A stretch of 64,000 bases of DNA from Iamia sp963728655. Lineage in GTDB: Bacteria > Actinomycetota > Acidimicrobiia > Acidimicrobiales > Iamiaceae. Both the position numbers and the translations under genes were made by a program. The stretch is taken from NCBI GenBank assembly GCA_963728655.1, contig CAVSLD010000002.1, positions 930,001 through 994,000 of the forward strand, written 5' to 3'. The notes beneath the pieces are model-generated. The model saw only the letters and a program-made list of their open reading frames with translations, was not told the DNA's origin and searched no databases. This document shows positions 16,844-24,742 of the stretch, one piece after another (the first letter of the stretch is position 1; each line of letters starts with the position of its first letter).

Positions 16844-18298
16844 TCAGGTGGGGGAGGGGGGCTCTGGGGCGGGGGTGCGGCGGATGGCGGAGTCAGCGCC
16901 CTCGTCGAGGTCGGGGACGTCGGCCGCCACCAGGGTGGAGAGGTCGTCGTCGGTGGGGTCCTCGACGGCCACGACCCGGCTGGCGTGGCGGGCCACGGCC
17001 GCCTCGAACAGGTTCCGGGCCACCCGCCCGTTGCCGAAGCCACGGTCGCGGGGCTGGGCGTCGAACCAGGCCCGGAGCTTGGCCGCGGCCTCGTCGTCGC
17101 AGTGGTAGCCGTTCTTCTCGCCGAGGGAGGAGAAGATGGCCACCAGCTCGTCGGTGGAGTAGTCGTCGAACACGATCGTCTTGGGGAAGCGCGACCGGAG
17201 GCCGGGGTTGGCCGCGATGAGCTCGCCCATCTCGTCGGGGTAGCCGGCCACGACCACCACGACCCGGTCGCGCCGGTCCTCGATCAGCTTGACCAGGGTG
17301 TCGATGGCCTCCCGGCCGAAGTCGTTGCCACCGCCGCGCACGAGGGCGTAGGCCTCGTCGATGAGCAGGAGCCCCTCGTCGGCCCGGTCGAAGACCTCGA
17401 CGACCTTGGTGGCGGTCTGGCCCACGAACCCGGCCACCAGGTCGCTGCGGTCGGTCTCGACCAGGTGCCCCCGCTCGACGACGCCGAGGGTGCGGTAGAT
17501 CTGGGCGAGGAGGCGGGCGACGGTGGTCTTGCCGGTGCCGGGGTTCCCGGCGAACACCAGGTGGCGGCTCTGCTCCACCACCGGCAGGTCGCGCTCGCCC
17601 CGCAGGTTCTGGACGCGGATGAGGTCGGTCACCAGGCGGACCTCGGCCTTGACCCCCTCCAGCCCGATGAGGTCGTCGAGCTCGTCCATGAGCTCCTCGA
17701 GGGGCCGGGGCGGACCCAGCACCTCGGCGCCGGGTGGACCGCCGCCGGGTCCGCCCTCGGCGAGGGTGGCCGGGTCGGGCACGCCGGTGCCGTCGCCGCC
17801 GCCGGGCTCGGCGCCGGCCCGGGCCATGGTGGCCCGGAACCGCTCGATCGTCCGCAGCTCGGTCTCGGTCGTGTACGGGTCGATGGCGGCCACCGCGAAG
17901 GCGATGGCCACGGCCCGGTCGTGGTAGGTGCGGGCGTGGTCGGTGCCGTGGCGCCGGTCGTAGCGGGCCAGCAGGTCGAGCAGGGTCGAGGGCTGGTCCA
18001 GCCAGGTGCGCTGACCGGCGACGATCCCGGCCCGGCGCAGGTCGTCGGGGGTCGCCTTGAGCAGGTCGCCGCCCAGGCGGGGGGCGAAGATCACGAGCAG
18101 CGACCAGAGCTCCGCGTCGGTGTGGACCTCGTCGCAGTCGACGAAGGCGGCGGCCAGGTGGAACGCCTCGCGGGTGACGTCGTCGGCCAGGGCCTCCCGG
18201 TCGACGCCGGCGACGGTGCCGGCCAGCGTCTGGACGATCGGTGTCAGCGTCTGCTCGAAGGCCTCGGTCGCGCTCTCGAGCCCGGGATCGGCGATCAC
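16844..18298 (-). CDS. CbxX/CfqX-type AAA ATPase
   Basis: 484 residues from GTG 18298 (overlapping the GNAT stop as GTGA). The N-terminal 200 residues are helical and unassigned. The AAA module starts at ELMDELDDLIGLEGVK and has Walker A AGNPGTGKTTVARLLA, Walker B GLLLIDEAYALV, a sensor region VVVVVAGYPDEM, and the arginine-finger region NPGLRSRFPKT. This is the CbxX/CfqX (RuBisCO-activase-like) subgroup, whose non-photosynthetic members occur in secretion and stress loci. Neighbouring VWA and binding-protein genes make a metal- or envelope-related chaperone role plausible, but this is inference. Confidence 0.85.
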   Translation of the reverse strand: MIADPGLESATEAFEQTLTPIVQTLAGTVAGVDREALADDVTREAFHLAAAFVDCDEVHTDAELWSLLVIFAPRLGGDLLKATPDDLRRAGIVAGQRTWLDQPSTLLDLLARYDRRHGTDHARTYHDRAVAIAFAVAAIDPYTTETELRTIERFRATMARAGAEPGGGDGTGVPDPATLAEGGPGGGPPGAEVLGPPRPLEELMDELDDLIGLEGVKAEVRLVTDLIRVQNLRGERDLPVVEQSRHLVFAGNPGTGKTTVARLLAQIYRTLGVVERGHLVETDRSDLVAGFVGQTATKVVEVFDRADEGLLLIDEAYALVRGGGNDFGREAIDTLVKLIEDRRDRVVVVVAGYPDEMGELIAANPGLRSRFPKTIVFDDYSTDELVAIFSSLGEKNGYHCDDEAAAKLRAWFDAQPRDRGFGNGRVARNLFEAAVARHASRVVAVEDPTDDDLSTLVAADVPDLDEGADSAIRRTPAPEPPSPT

Positions 18299-18900
18299 GG
18301 ATCCGACGGCGGGTGGGGGTCGCGCCACATGAGGGCGACGGGGGGCGACCCGCCGGGGCGCACCTCGTCGGTGACCCGGAACCCGTGGCGCTCGTAGAAG
18401 GGGATGTTCTCGGGGTTGGACGACTCCAGGTACGCACCGGTGCCGTCGAGGTCGCAGCGGTCGAGCACCGGGCGCAGCACGGCCGAGGCGACGCCCCGGT
18501 GGCGGTGGTCGGGGTGGGTGCCGAGCACGGCCAGGTACCAGTGGTGGCCCTCGGGGTGGGCGGCCTCGATGGCGCGCAGGAGCCCCAGGCCGCGCCGCCC
18601 CCCGGCGACGCCGGTGAGGGCGAGCATCGAGGGGACGGCGCCGACCATGCCGGTCCAGGGCGTGCGCCACAGCCCGGGCGGGGCCCACAGGGCCACGCCG
18701 GCGCGGTCGTCGGTCGTGTAGGTGTGGCCCTGGCGGGTCCGCCCCGCCACCTCGTGGGCGAACATGGCCGGCGCCCGACGCCACCACCGGTCGCCGTCGG
18801 GGATCATCCAGCGCCACAGCGGGTCGGTGGCGAAGGCGGCGGTGAGGGCGTCGGCCAACGGGTCGACGTCGGCGGGGGTGGCGTGGCGGGCCGTGGCCAT
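18295..18900 (-). CDS. GNAT family N-acetyltransferase
   Basis: 201 residues from ATG 18900; a GTG at 18948 is possible but sits beside the palindrome at 18952. The acetyl-CoA site is visible as LGTHPDHRHRGVASAVLRPVL (motif A, R/Q-x-x-G-x-G/A equivalent RHRGVA), followed by YLESSNPENIPFYERHGFRV (motif B). Substrate unknown. Its stop overlaps the AAA gene's GTG start, so the pair is coupled. Confidence 0.85.
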   Translation of the reverse strand: MATARHATPADVDPLADALTAAFATDPLWRWMIPDGDRWWRRAPAMFAHEVAGRTRQGHTYTTDDRAGVALWAPPGLWRTPWTGMVGAVPSMLALTGVAGGRRGLGLLRAIEAAHPEGHHWYLAVLGTHPDHRHRGVASAVLRPVLDRCDLDGTGAYLESSNPENIPFYERHGFRVTDEVRPGGSPPVALMWRDPHPPSDP

Positions 18901-18951
18901 CTGCGCAGTCTGCCCCACGACCGCGGCGGGACCGGCGCCCTCGGCCACGGC

Positions 18952-18986
18952 TCACGTCACGAGGTGCCCGGCACCTCGTGACGTGA
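18952..18986. repeat. Perfect palindrome with 17-bp arms and 1-nt loop
   Basis: Arms 18952-18968 and 18970-18986 around a C; the centre reads GAGGTGCCCGGCACCTC. A half copy (GGCACCTCGTGACC) follows at 19001-19014. It sits between divergent starts (GNAT and proA), so it is not a terminator for either; an operator or dispersed element is more likely. Confidence 0.85.
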
Positions 18987-19038
18987 CCGCACGGCGTCCT
19001 GGCACCTCGTGACCACGGGCCCGGTCCACCGGGGCCGG

Positions 19039-19044
19039 TACGCT
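19039..19044 (+). promoter_or_regulatory. Likely leaderless -10 box of proA
   Basis: TACGCT, 8 nt, then GTG 19053. Confidence 0.5.
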
Positions 19045-19052
19045 CGGGGGTC

Positions 19053-20297
19053 GTGAGCACACCCATGGCCGACCTCGGGCGGCGGGCCCGCGCCGCGTCC
19101 CGCACCCTGGCCCGCACCTCCACCGCCCAGCGTGACGCCGCCCTGCTGGCCGCGGCCGACCTGCTGGTGAGCCGGGCCGACGAGGTCCTCGACGCCAACG
19201 AGCGCGACGTGGTCGCGGCGGTCGAGGCGGGCACGTCGGCCACGGTGGTCGACCGGCTCCGCCTCGACGTCGGACGGGTCGAGGCCATGGCCGCCGGCCT
19301 GCGCCAGGTCGCGGCCCTGCCCGACCCGGTGGGCGAGGTCCTCGACGGCTGGGTGCGGCCCAACGGCCTGCGCATCTCCCGCGTGCGGGTGCCCCTCGGC
19401 GTGGTGGCGATCATCTACGAGAACCGGCCCAACGTCACCAGCGACGCCGCCGGCCTGTGCCTCAAGTCGGGCAACGTGGCCTTCCTCCGCGGCTCGTCGG
19501 GCGCCATCCGCTCCAACGTGGCCATCGCCGGCATCCTGCGCGAGGCCTACGTCAAGGTCGACCTCCCGGCCGATGCCCTGGTGATGGTCGAGGACACCAG
19601 CCGTGAGGCGGCCGTCGCCTTCATGCAGCAGCGCGGCAGCATCGACTGCCTGATCCCCCGGGGTGGACCGTCGCTCATCCGTTCGATCCTCGACAACGCC
19701 ACCGTGCCCTACGTCATCGACGGGGACGGGAACTGCCACGTCTACGTCGACGCCGCCGCCGACCTCGACATGGCCCGGGCCATCGTGGTCAACGGCAAGA
19801 CCCAGCGACCGTCGGTGTGCAACGCCACCGAGACCGTGCTCGTCCACGAGGACGTGGCCGCCTCCTTCCTGCCCGACCTGGCCGCCGCGCTCGAGGGCGT
19901 GGCCCTGGCCGGCGACGAGCGCACCCGGGAGCTGGTGCCCTCGGCCGAGCCCGCCACCGAGGACGACTGGGCCCAGGAGTTCCTCGACCTGCGCCTGGCC
20001 GTGCGGGTGGTCCCCGGCCTCGACGCCGCCGTCGACCACATCGCCCGCTACGGCACCGGCCACTCCGAGGCCATCGTCACCGCCGACCTCACCGCGGCCG
20101 ACCGCTTCACCGCCGAGGTCGACGCCGCCGCGGTGGTGGTCAACGCCTCCACCCGCTTCGTCGACGGCGAGGAGTTCGGCTTCGGCGCCGAGATCGGCAT
20201 CTCCACCCAGAAGCTGCACGCCCGGGGCCCCATGGGCCTCCGCGAGCTCACGACGGCCAAGTACGTGGTCCGAGGCGAGGGCCAGACCCGAGGCTGA
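19053..20297 (+). CDS. proA: Gamma-glutamyl phosphate reductase
   Basis: 414 residues. NADPH-dependent reduction of glutamyl-5-phosphate to the semialdehyde, the second step of proline synthesis. It is an aldehyde dehydrogenase-fold enzyme: VPLGVVAIIYENRPNVTSDA, KSGNVAFLRGSSGAI, DCLIPRGGPSLI, the catalytic Cys in RPSVCNATETVLVH, and STRFVDGEEFGFGAEIGIST near the C-terminus. GTG 19053 fits the leaderless box; an in-frame ATG at 19065 is an alternative. ProB lies upstream at 7310, separated by unrelated genes. Confidence 0.95.
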   Translation: MSTPMADLGRRARAASRTLARTSTAQRDAALLAAADLLVSRADEVLDANERDVVAAVEAGTSATVVDRLRLDVGRVEAMAAGLRQVAALPDPVGEVLDGWVRPNGLRISRVRVPLGVVAIIYENRPNVTSDAAGLCLKSGNVAFLRGSSGAIRSNVAIAGILREAYVKVDLPADALVMVEDTSREAAVAFMQQRGSIDCLIPRGGPSLIRSILDNATVPYVIDGDGNCHVYVDAAADLDMARAIVVNGKTQRPSVCNATETVLVHEDVAASFLPDLAAALEGVALAGDERTRELVPSAEPATEDDWAQEFLDLRLAVRVVPGLDAAVDHIARYGTGHSEAIVTADLTAADRFTAEVDAAAVVVNASTRFVDGEEFGFGAEIGISTQKLHARGPMGLRELTTAKYVVRGEGQTRG

Positions 20298-20357
20298 CCC
20301 CGTCCGGCGGCCTCTCGTCGGTCGGACCGGACGGCCGCGGCGACCGGTCGTCCCGCC

Positions 20358-20594
20358 TCACGCCGGTGCCGGGCGCCGGGGAGCGACGGGGCGGGCACGA
20401 GGCGCCGCCGGCGCGGACCCGGCCGTCGCCCGGGGCGGCGTCGTGGCCACCGCGCGGTCGACGGTGTGGCCGGCGTGGCCGCACCAGCAGGTGAACGCCA
20501 CGCGCACCGCGCCCGGCGAGCGGTGGACGGCGGTGATGCGACGGGTGGTGAGCAGCACGTCGGAGCCCTCGGCCTCGCACCAGGCCCGGAACAT
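20358..20594 (-). CDS. Small protein with CWCGH motif, unknown
   Basis: 78 residues from ATG 20594, which shares one base with the stop of the ORF upstream (TGATG). LTTRRITAVHRSPGAVRV followed by FTCWCGHAGH looks like a short beta domain with a possible Cys/His metal site; the C-terminus is Ala/Pro/Arg-rich. The codon-coupled start supports a real gene, but no family is recognised. It lies next to the GlxA/AraC regulator and its putative sites. Confidence 0.45.
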   Translation of the reverse strand: MFRAWCEAEGSDVLLTTRRITAVHRSPGAVRVAFTCWCGHAGHTVDRAVATTPPRATAGSAPAAPRARPVAPRRPAPA

Positions 20595-20827
20595 CAGGCC
20601 GCTCCGGGCGTGCGGGGCGAGGACGCCGCGGGTGCGGGCACCGGTCCGGCCGAGCGACGGCGACGGCGGGCACGGGGCCGGCGGGCGAGGACGGCGAGGC
20701 GGCGGCGGGGGCCTGTGCGGTCCGGGGCGGACCACCAGGCCCGGTCGTGGGTGAGGGCGGTGGGGGCCGGGCGGCCGCGGCGGGCGTACCAGTCGGGGAC
20801 GGGGGGGTGGTGGGGGCTGCGGAGCAT
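20594..20827 (-). CDS. Small basic protein, unknown
   Basis: 77 residues from ATG 20827, with GGAGG about 9 nt upstream. The N-terminus (SPHHPPVPDWYARRGRPAP) has residues unlike chance high-G+C readthrough; the C-terminus is Arg/Pro/Ala-rich. Stop and next start overlap by one base. With the following 78-residue ORF it may be one operon, or one gene split by a frame error. Confidence 0.4.
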   Translation of the reverse strand: MLRSPHHPPVPDWYARRGRPAPTALTHDRAWWSAPDRTGPRRRLAVLARRPRARRRRRSAGPVPAPAASSPRTPGAA

Positions 20828-20888
20828 GACCCCATCCTCCGCCCGGCGCCGGCTCCAGACGAGTGGCAGGGATGTCGGGTGCCGTCAC

Positions 20889-20897
20889 GATCCTGCC
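20889..20897. promoter_or_regulatory. Candidate regulator site GATCCTGCC, upstream of the small gene pair
   Basis: The 9-mer GATCCTGCC (GGCAGGATC on the other strand) occurs here, about 60 nt before ATG 20827, and twice more near the regulator's own start at 21963 and 21984. Confidence 0.4.
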
Positions 20898-20916
20898 AGT
20901 GTCGGGGGCGGCGGGC

Positions 20917-21924
20917 TCAGCCCGCGCCGGCGGTGGCGAAGCGCCGGCGGTAGGTCGACGGCGGGGTGCCCACGACCCGGGCGAAGTGGGTGCGCAGCCC
21001 CGCGGCCGTGCCGAAGCCGCACTCCTGGGCGATCCGCTCGACGGGGAGGTCGGTGCTCTCGAGCAGGCCCCGGGCCCGGGCCACCCGTTGGGTGAGGAGC
21101 CACTGGAGCGGGGTCGTGCCGGTCACGTCGACGAAGCGGCGGGCGAAGGTGCGGGGGCTGAGGGCGGCCCGCCGGGCCAGGTCCTCGACGGTCACCTGCT
21201 GGTCGAGGTGCGCGGCCATCCACGACAGCACCGGGCCCAGGGGGTCGTCCTCGGCGCAGTCGGGCACCGGCGTCTGCACGAACTGGGCCTGGCCGCCGTC
21301 GCGGTGCGGGGGCACGACCATGCGGCGGGCGACGGTGGTGGCCGCGGCCGCGCCCAGGTCCGTGCGGACGAGGTGGAGGCACAGGTCGATGGCGGCGGCG
21401 GTGCCGGCGGAGGTGAAGACCCGCCCCTCCTCGACCCAGAGGACACCGGGGTCGACGGTGATCCGGGGGAAGCGGCGGGCCAGCTCGTCCGCGTTCATCC
21501 AGTGGGTGGTGGCCCGACGGCCGTCGAGGATGCCCGCCGCGGCCAGGGCGAAGGCCCCGGTGCAGAGCGAGACGATCCGGGCACCGCGGTCGTGGGCCCG
21601 CCGCACCGCCACCGCCACCTCCGGATCGACCTGGCGCTCGGGCTCGGACATGGGCGTGGCCAGGGCCGGCACGACCACGGTGTCGGCGTCCTCCGCGGCC
21701 TCGAGGCCGGCGTCGGCCACCACGGCCATGCCGTTGTCCGCCGGCACCGGCCCGGGGCGCACGGAGGCGACCTGGTGGGTGTAGTGCCAGCCGTCGACCT
21801 CGGCGCGGTGGATGCCGAAGACCTCGCACGGCACGGCCAGCTCGAACAGCGACACCCGGCCGCCGATCAGCGACACGACCTTGTGCGGACGGGCGCGGCG
21901 GGGCGGGGACACGGTCGGGGCCAT
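20917..21924 (-). CDS. GlxA-type transcriptional regulator (DJ-1/PfpI + AraC HTH)
   Basis: 335 residues. Residues about 14-185 form the DJ-1/PfpI-like domain with the nucleophile-elbow equivalent VSLCTGAFALAAAG; about 225-330 form a two-helix-turn-helix AraC domain (LARRAALSPRTFARRFVDVTG and ECGFGTAAGLRTHFARVVG, ending TPPSTYRRRF). Such regulators usually control neighbouring genes in response to small molecules. A TAGGTT box ends 6 nt before the ATG. Putative sites lie near its own start and near the small gene pair downstream. Confidence 0.9.
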   Translation of the reverse strand: MAPTVSPPRRARPHKVVSLIGGRVSLFELAVPCEVFGIHRAEVDGWHYTHQVASVRPGPVPADNGMAVVADAGLEAAEDADTVVVPALATPMSEPERQVDPEVAVAVRRAHDRGARIVSLCTGAFALAAAGILDGRRATTHWMNADELARRFPRITVDPGVLWVEEGRVFTSAGTAAAIDLCLHLVRTDLGAAAATTVARRMVVPPHRDGGQAQFVQTPVPDCAEDDPLGPVLSWMAAHLDQQVTVEDLARRAALSPRTFARRFVDVTGTTPLQWLLTQRVARARGLLESTDLPVERIAQECGFGTAAGLRTHFARVVGTPPSTYRRRFATAGAG

Positions 21925-21930
21925 GGCGGG

Positions 21931-21936
21931 AACCTA
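21931..21936 (-). promoter_or_regulatory. Likely leaderless -10 box of the GlxA-type regulator
   Basis: TAGGTT, 6 nt (CCCGCC), then ATG 21924. Confidence 0.5.
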
Positions 21937-21962
21937 CTGGGCAGCGATGTTGCTGCCAGCCG

Positions 21963-21992
21963 GATCCTGCCGTCGACCGGGCCGATCCTGCC
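21963..21992. promoter_or_regulatory. Two GATCCTGCC repeats 21 bp apart
   Basis: GATCCTGCC at 21963-21971 and 21984-21992, spaced two helical turns, with a degenerate GTTGCTGCC at 21948. They lie just upstream of the regulator's -10 box, a position fitting autoregulation by an AraC-type protein. Confidence 0.5.
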
Positions 21993-22088
21993 GCCGCCGC
22001 CCACCTCGGGGGCCGTGCGCCGTAACCGGGCCGGACCTCGGCCGTCAGGACCGTCGGACCGCTGCCAGCCCGAGGGAGACGCCACGCC

Positions 22089-22148
22089 ATGGCCGACGCC
22101 GCCGCCGAGACCGCTGACCGTGCCGGGGAGGGGGTCCGCCGTGTCTGA
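22089..22148 (+). CDS. Possible 19-residue upstream ORF overlapping the JmjC start
   Basis: ATG 22089 opens MADAAAETADRAGEGVRRV, whose TGA (22146-22148) overlaps the GTG start region at 22141 in another frame. GGGGAGGGGG inside it is the ribosome site for the JmjC gene. It could couple translation; equally it may be chance. Confidence 0.25.
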   Translation: MADAAAETADRAGEGVRRV

Positions 22149-23454
22149 GGACCTCCTCGACTCCGGTCCCGTCGAGCCCTACCTGCCGATCGAGCTGGCC
22201 GGATCGGGACGGGGACGGCTCCACGAGACCCTGGTCCGGGCCAACGAGGCGGGCCGGGCCTGGGCCGAGGAGCTGGTGGCGGCCTGGCTGCCCGGCGTGC
22301 CCCACGACGACCGGCGGCGCGACCAGGTCCTCCCCAGCCACAGCAAGGTGGGCGAGGGCTTCGCCACCCGCGTCACCGCGGAGGGCGTGCTGGCCCTGCT
22401 CGACGACGTCGACGCCCACCCCGGACGCCTGACGATCAACTGCCGGGGCCAGGCCGGGGAGAACGTCATCCCCCTCGAGGAGGTGCAGCACCCCCTCGAG
22501 CGGCTGGCCCGTCGGACCCTCAACGTCGGCCGGCTGCGGGCCCACCTGTCCACCGGGGCCCTGCTCCAGATCCGCGGCATCGACCTGGTGGTCCCCGCCC
22601 TGGCCCAGGTGTCCGAGGCCATCGAGCGGGTGACGGGATCGGAGGTGGTGGTCCGGGGCCTGGTGTCGGCGGGGTCGTCCGAGGGCATCGGGCGCCACGC
22701 CGACCGCGGCGAGCAGTGGGTCGTGCAGCTGGAGGGGACCAAGCACTGGAACCTCTGGGAGCCGACCATCCCCTGGTACGACCACGACCGCAAGGCCCCG
22801 GGCAACACCGCGGCCGGCGCGCCCTGGGAGGTGGCGGTGGCGCCCGGTGAGGTGGTGGTGGTGCCGCGCGGCCAGCTCCACCGGGTGGATCCGAGCGAGG
22901 AGCTGTCGGTCTCGCTGGGCATCATCCTCAACACGCCGTCGCGGGCGCGCCTGCTCGAGACCCACCTGGAGGGCGTGGGCGCCGATCCGCGGTGGTCCGA
23001 GCCGATCCACGCCGCGGGTGCGGCCCCGACGACCCGGGCCGCCGGTCCCGACCACGGCCCCGAGGGCTGGGAGCGGGCCCTGTGGGGCGAGCTGGCCCGG
23101 GACCGGGCCCGCCGACTGCCGCGCCACGTGGAGGGGGCCGGCGGGGTCCTCCGGGCCCTCGTCGACGGCTCGCTCGGCGAGCGCTCGCTGCGCAGCCCCC
23201 TCGGGGGCGGTGTCCACTTCGTCGACGACCTCCCCTGGACCGGAGCCATCACCATCGCCGCCGGCGGAAGGGTCCTGCGCCTCACCCGCCGGTGCCTGCC
23301 GATCCTCGAGCCGCTGCTGTCCGGCGCGCCGTTCGTGGCCGACGACCTGCCGTGGGAGGGGTCCCGTGCGGCCCTGGTCGACCTGCTCGCCGACCTCGTG
23401 TCCGAGGGCCTGGTCGGCCCGGTCCCGTCCTCGTGGGTGGTCCTCGACGCCTGA
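22141..23454 (+). CDS. JmjC/cupin-4 family oxygenase 1
   Basis: 437 residues from GTG 22141, 10 nt or so after GGGGAGGGGG. Family members are Fe(II)/2-oxoglutarate hydroxylases of protein or peptide side chains (for example ribosomal oxygenases). The iron ligands are visible as H186 and D188 in GRHADRGEQWVVQLEGTKHW and H247 in VPRGQLHRVD; LEGTKHWNLW is the characteristic strand. The C-terminal 150 residues look like the winged-helix region of ribosomal-oxygenase-like proteins. It converges on a second JmjC gene, a kinase and a small peptide gene, which suggests a dedicated substrate other than a ribosomal protein, though a housekeeping role cannot be excluded. Confidence 0.85.
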   Translation: MSEDLLDSGPVEPYLPIELAGSGRGRLHETLVRANEAGRAWAEELVAAWLPGVPHDDRRRDQVLPSHSKVGEGFATRVTAEGVLALLDDVDAHPGRLTINCRGQAGENVIPLEEVQHPLERLARRTLNVGRLRAHLSTGALLQIRGIDLVVPALAQVSEAIERVTGSEVVVRGLVSAGSSEGIGRHADRGEQWVVQLEGTKHWNLWEPTIPWYDHDRKAPGNTAAGAPWEVAVAPGEVVVVPRGQLHRVDPSEELSVSLGIILNTPSRARLLETHLEGVGADPRWSEPIHAAGAAPTTRAAGPDHGPEGWERALWGELARDRARRLPRHVEGAGGVLRALVDGSLGERSLRSPLGGGVHFVDDLPWTGAITIAAGGRVLRLTRRCLPILEPLLSGAPFVADDLPWEGSRAALVDLLADLVSEGLVGPVPSSWVVLDA

Positions 23455-23557
23455 CGCCGCGGGCCCGAGGTCCACGCGCCCCGGGCTCACCGGCGCCACC
23501 GGGTGCGATCACGCCCCAAGCCCGATGGCCGGCCCCGCGGCCGGTCCCTGGGCCCGG

Positions 23558-24742
23558 TCAGACGATGCGCAGCAGCCCCTGGAGGACGAGCTGGCGGGTG
23601 AGGTCCCGACGGGCCACCTCCGGGAGGTCGGGCAGATCGGCCACCGCGAAGCGCGGGTGGGCGGCGACGAAGCGCAGCGCCGCCTCGGCCGCCGCCGGGC
23701 CCTCGACGTGGCTGCCGGGGAAGACGATGACGCAGGTCGTGCCGTCGACCCGGACGACGGGGCGCAGGCCGTCCCGTCGCTCGACGATCGTGGTGTCGTC
23801 CACGGCGTCGCGGGCCCAGGTGGCGCGCAGGTGGGGCTCGAGGGCAGGGCGCTCGCGCCCCACCCGACGGGCCAGGAGGGTCTCGAGCGGGGCCGTCCCC
23901 ACCTTCTCGGCGGCCACCGAGAGACGGGCCAGGAGCGACCGCGCCGTCGCCATCACCTCCTCGTCGCCGACGCCCTGCGACGGGGCGAGGGGCAGCGCCG
24001 CCCGCAGGTCGGCGTCCTCGTCGGCGACGGCGCGCAGCAGGTCCACCAGCAGGTCGTGCCACGTGGTCGACAGGGCTCCGAGGGTCAGGTGCAGCGACAG
24101 CTCGTCGGTGGCGGCGCCGGCGTGGACCCACCCGCGCGGGACGTAGAGGACCTGACCCGGCTCCAGCACGAGCGTGAGGGTCGGCGGGCCCGTCGGTGTC
24201 GCCGGCGGCCCCTTGCGCTCGACCGGCAGGGGGAGGACCACGTCGGGCGCCCACAGCGACCAGTGCTTGGTCCCCTCGACCTGGAGGAAGAAGGTGTCGT
24301 GGAGGTCGTGGTGCGGCAGGAACCCCTGGGCCCCCGGCGGCGTGAGGTAGAGGTTGCAGGCGACGGGGTGCTGGAGGTGCGCCTCGGCGTCGGCGCACAG
24401 TCGGGAGATGCCGGGGTGGACGCTGGGCAGGCCGTTCACGACCACGGTGTGGCCTGTCGCGAAGGCCTCGGCCATGGCCGCCGTCGAGCGTCGGCCCGGC
24501 TCCCTGTCGCCCAGGGCGAAGGGGCGGAGCTCGCCTTCGTCGCAGCGGACGGCGAGGACGCCGGAGATCGCGTCCCTCTCGGGGACGGCGGTGAAGACGG
24601 CCTCGACCTCGTCCAGGGAGAACAGGTCGGCGAAGCGGTCCGCGGGGCCGGTGCCCCGGTAGGGCTCGCGCTCCCAGTGGTCGGCCAGGAACCCCGCCAG
24701 GCCGAGGGGGGCCAGCAGGGCGGGCAGGTCAAGCGAGGCCAC
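23558..24742 (-). CDS. JmjC/cupin-4 family oxygenase 2
   Basis: 394 residues from GTG 24742, which overlaps the kinase gene's end by 14 nt. Iron ligands H144 and D146 in LPHHDLHDTFFLQVEGTKHW and H207 in VPRGWVHAGA are all present, so an active Fe(II)/2-oxoglutarate hydroxylase is expected. The N-terminus (FLADHWEREPYRG) is the usual ribosomal-oxygenase-like opening. A further-upstream start at 24802 would lie deep inside the kinase gene. Third gene of the peptide-kinase-JmjC operon; it shares only core motifs with oxygenase 1, so the two are not recent copies. Confidence 0.85.
   Translation of the reverse strand: MASLDLPALLAPLGLAGFLADHWEREPYRGTGPADRFADLFSLDEVEAVFTAVPERDAISGVLAVRCDEGELRPFALGDREPGRRSTAAMAEAFATGHTVVVNGLPSVHPGISRLCADAEAHLQHPVACNLYLTPPGAQGFLPHHDLHDTFFLQVEGTKHWSLWAPDVVLPLPVERKGPPATPTGPPTLTLVLEPGQVLYVPRGWVHAGAATDELSLHLTLGALSTTWHDLLVDLLRAVADEDADLRAALPLAPSQGVGDEEVMATARSLLARLSVAAEKVGTAPLETLLARRVGRERPALEPHLRATWARDAVDDTTIVERRDGLRPVVRVDGTTCVIVFPGSHVEGPAAAEAALRFVAAHPRFAVADLPDLPEVARRDLTRQLVLQGLLRIV

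Noticed and set aside
18952..18986. Terminator for the GNAT gene or for proA
   Set aside because: Both genes start, not end, next to it.
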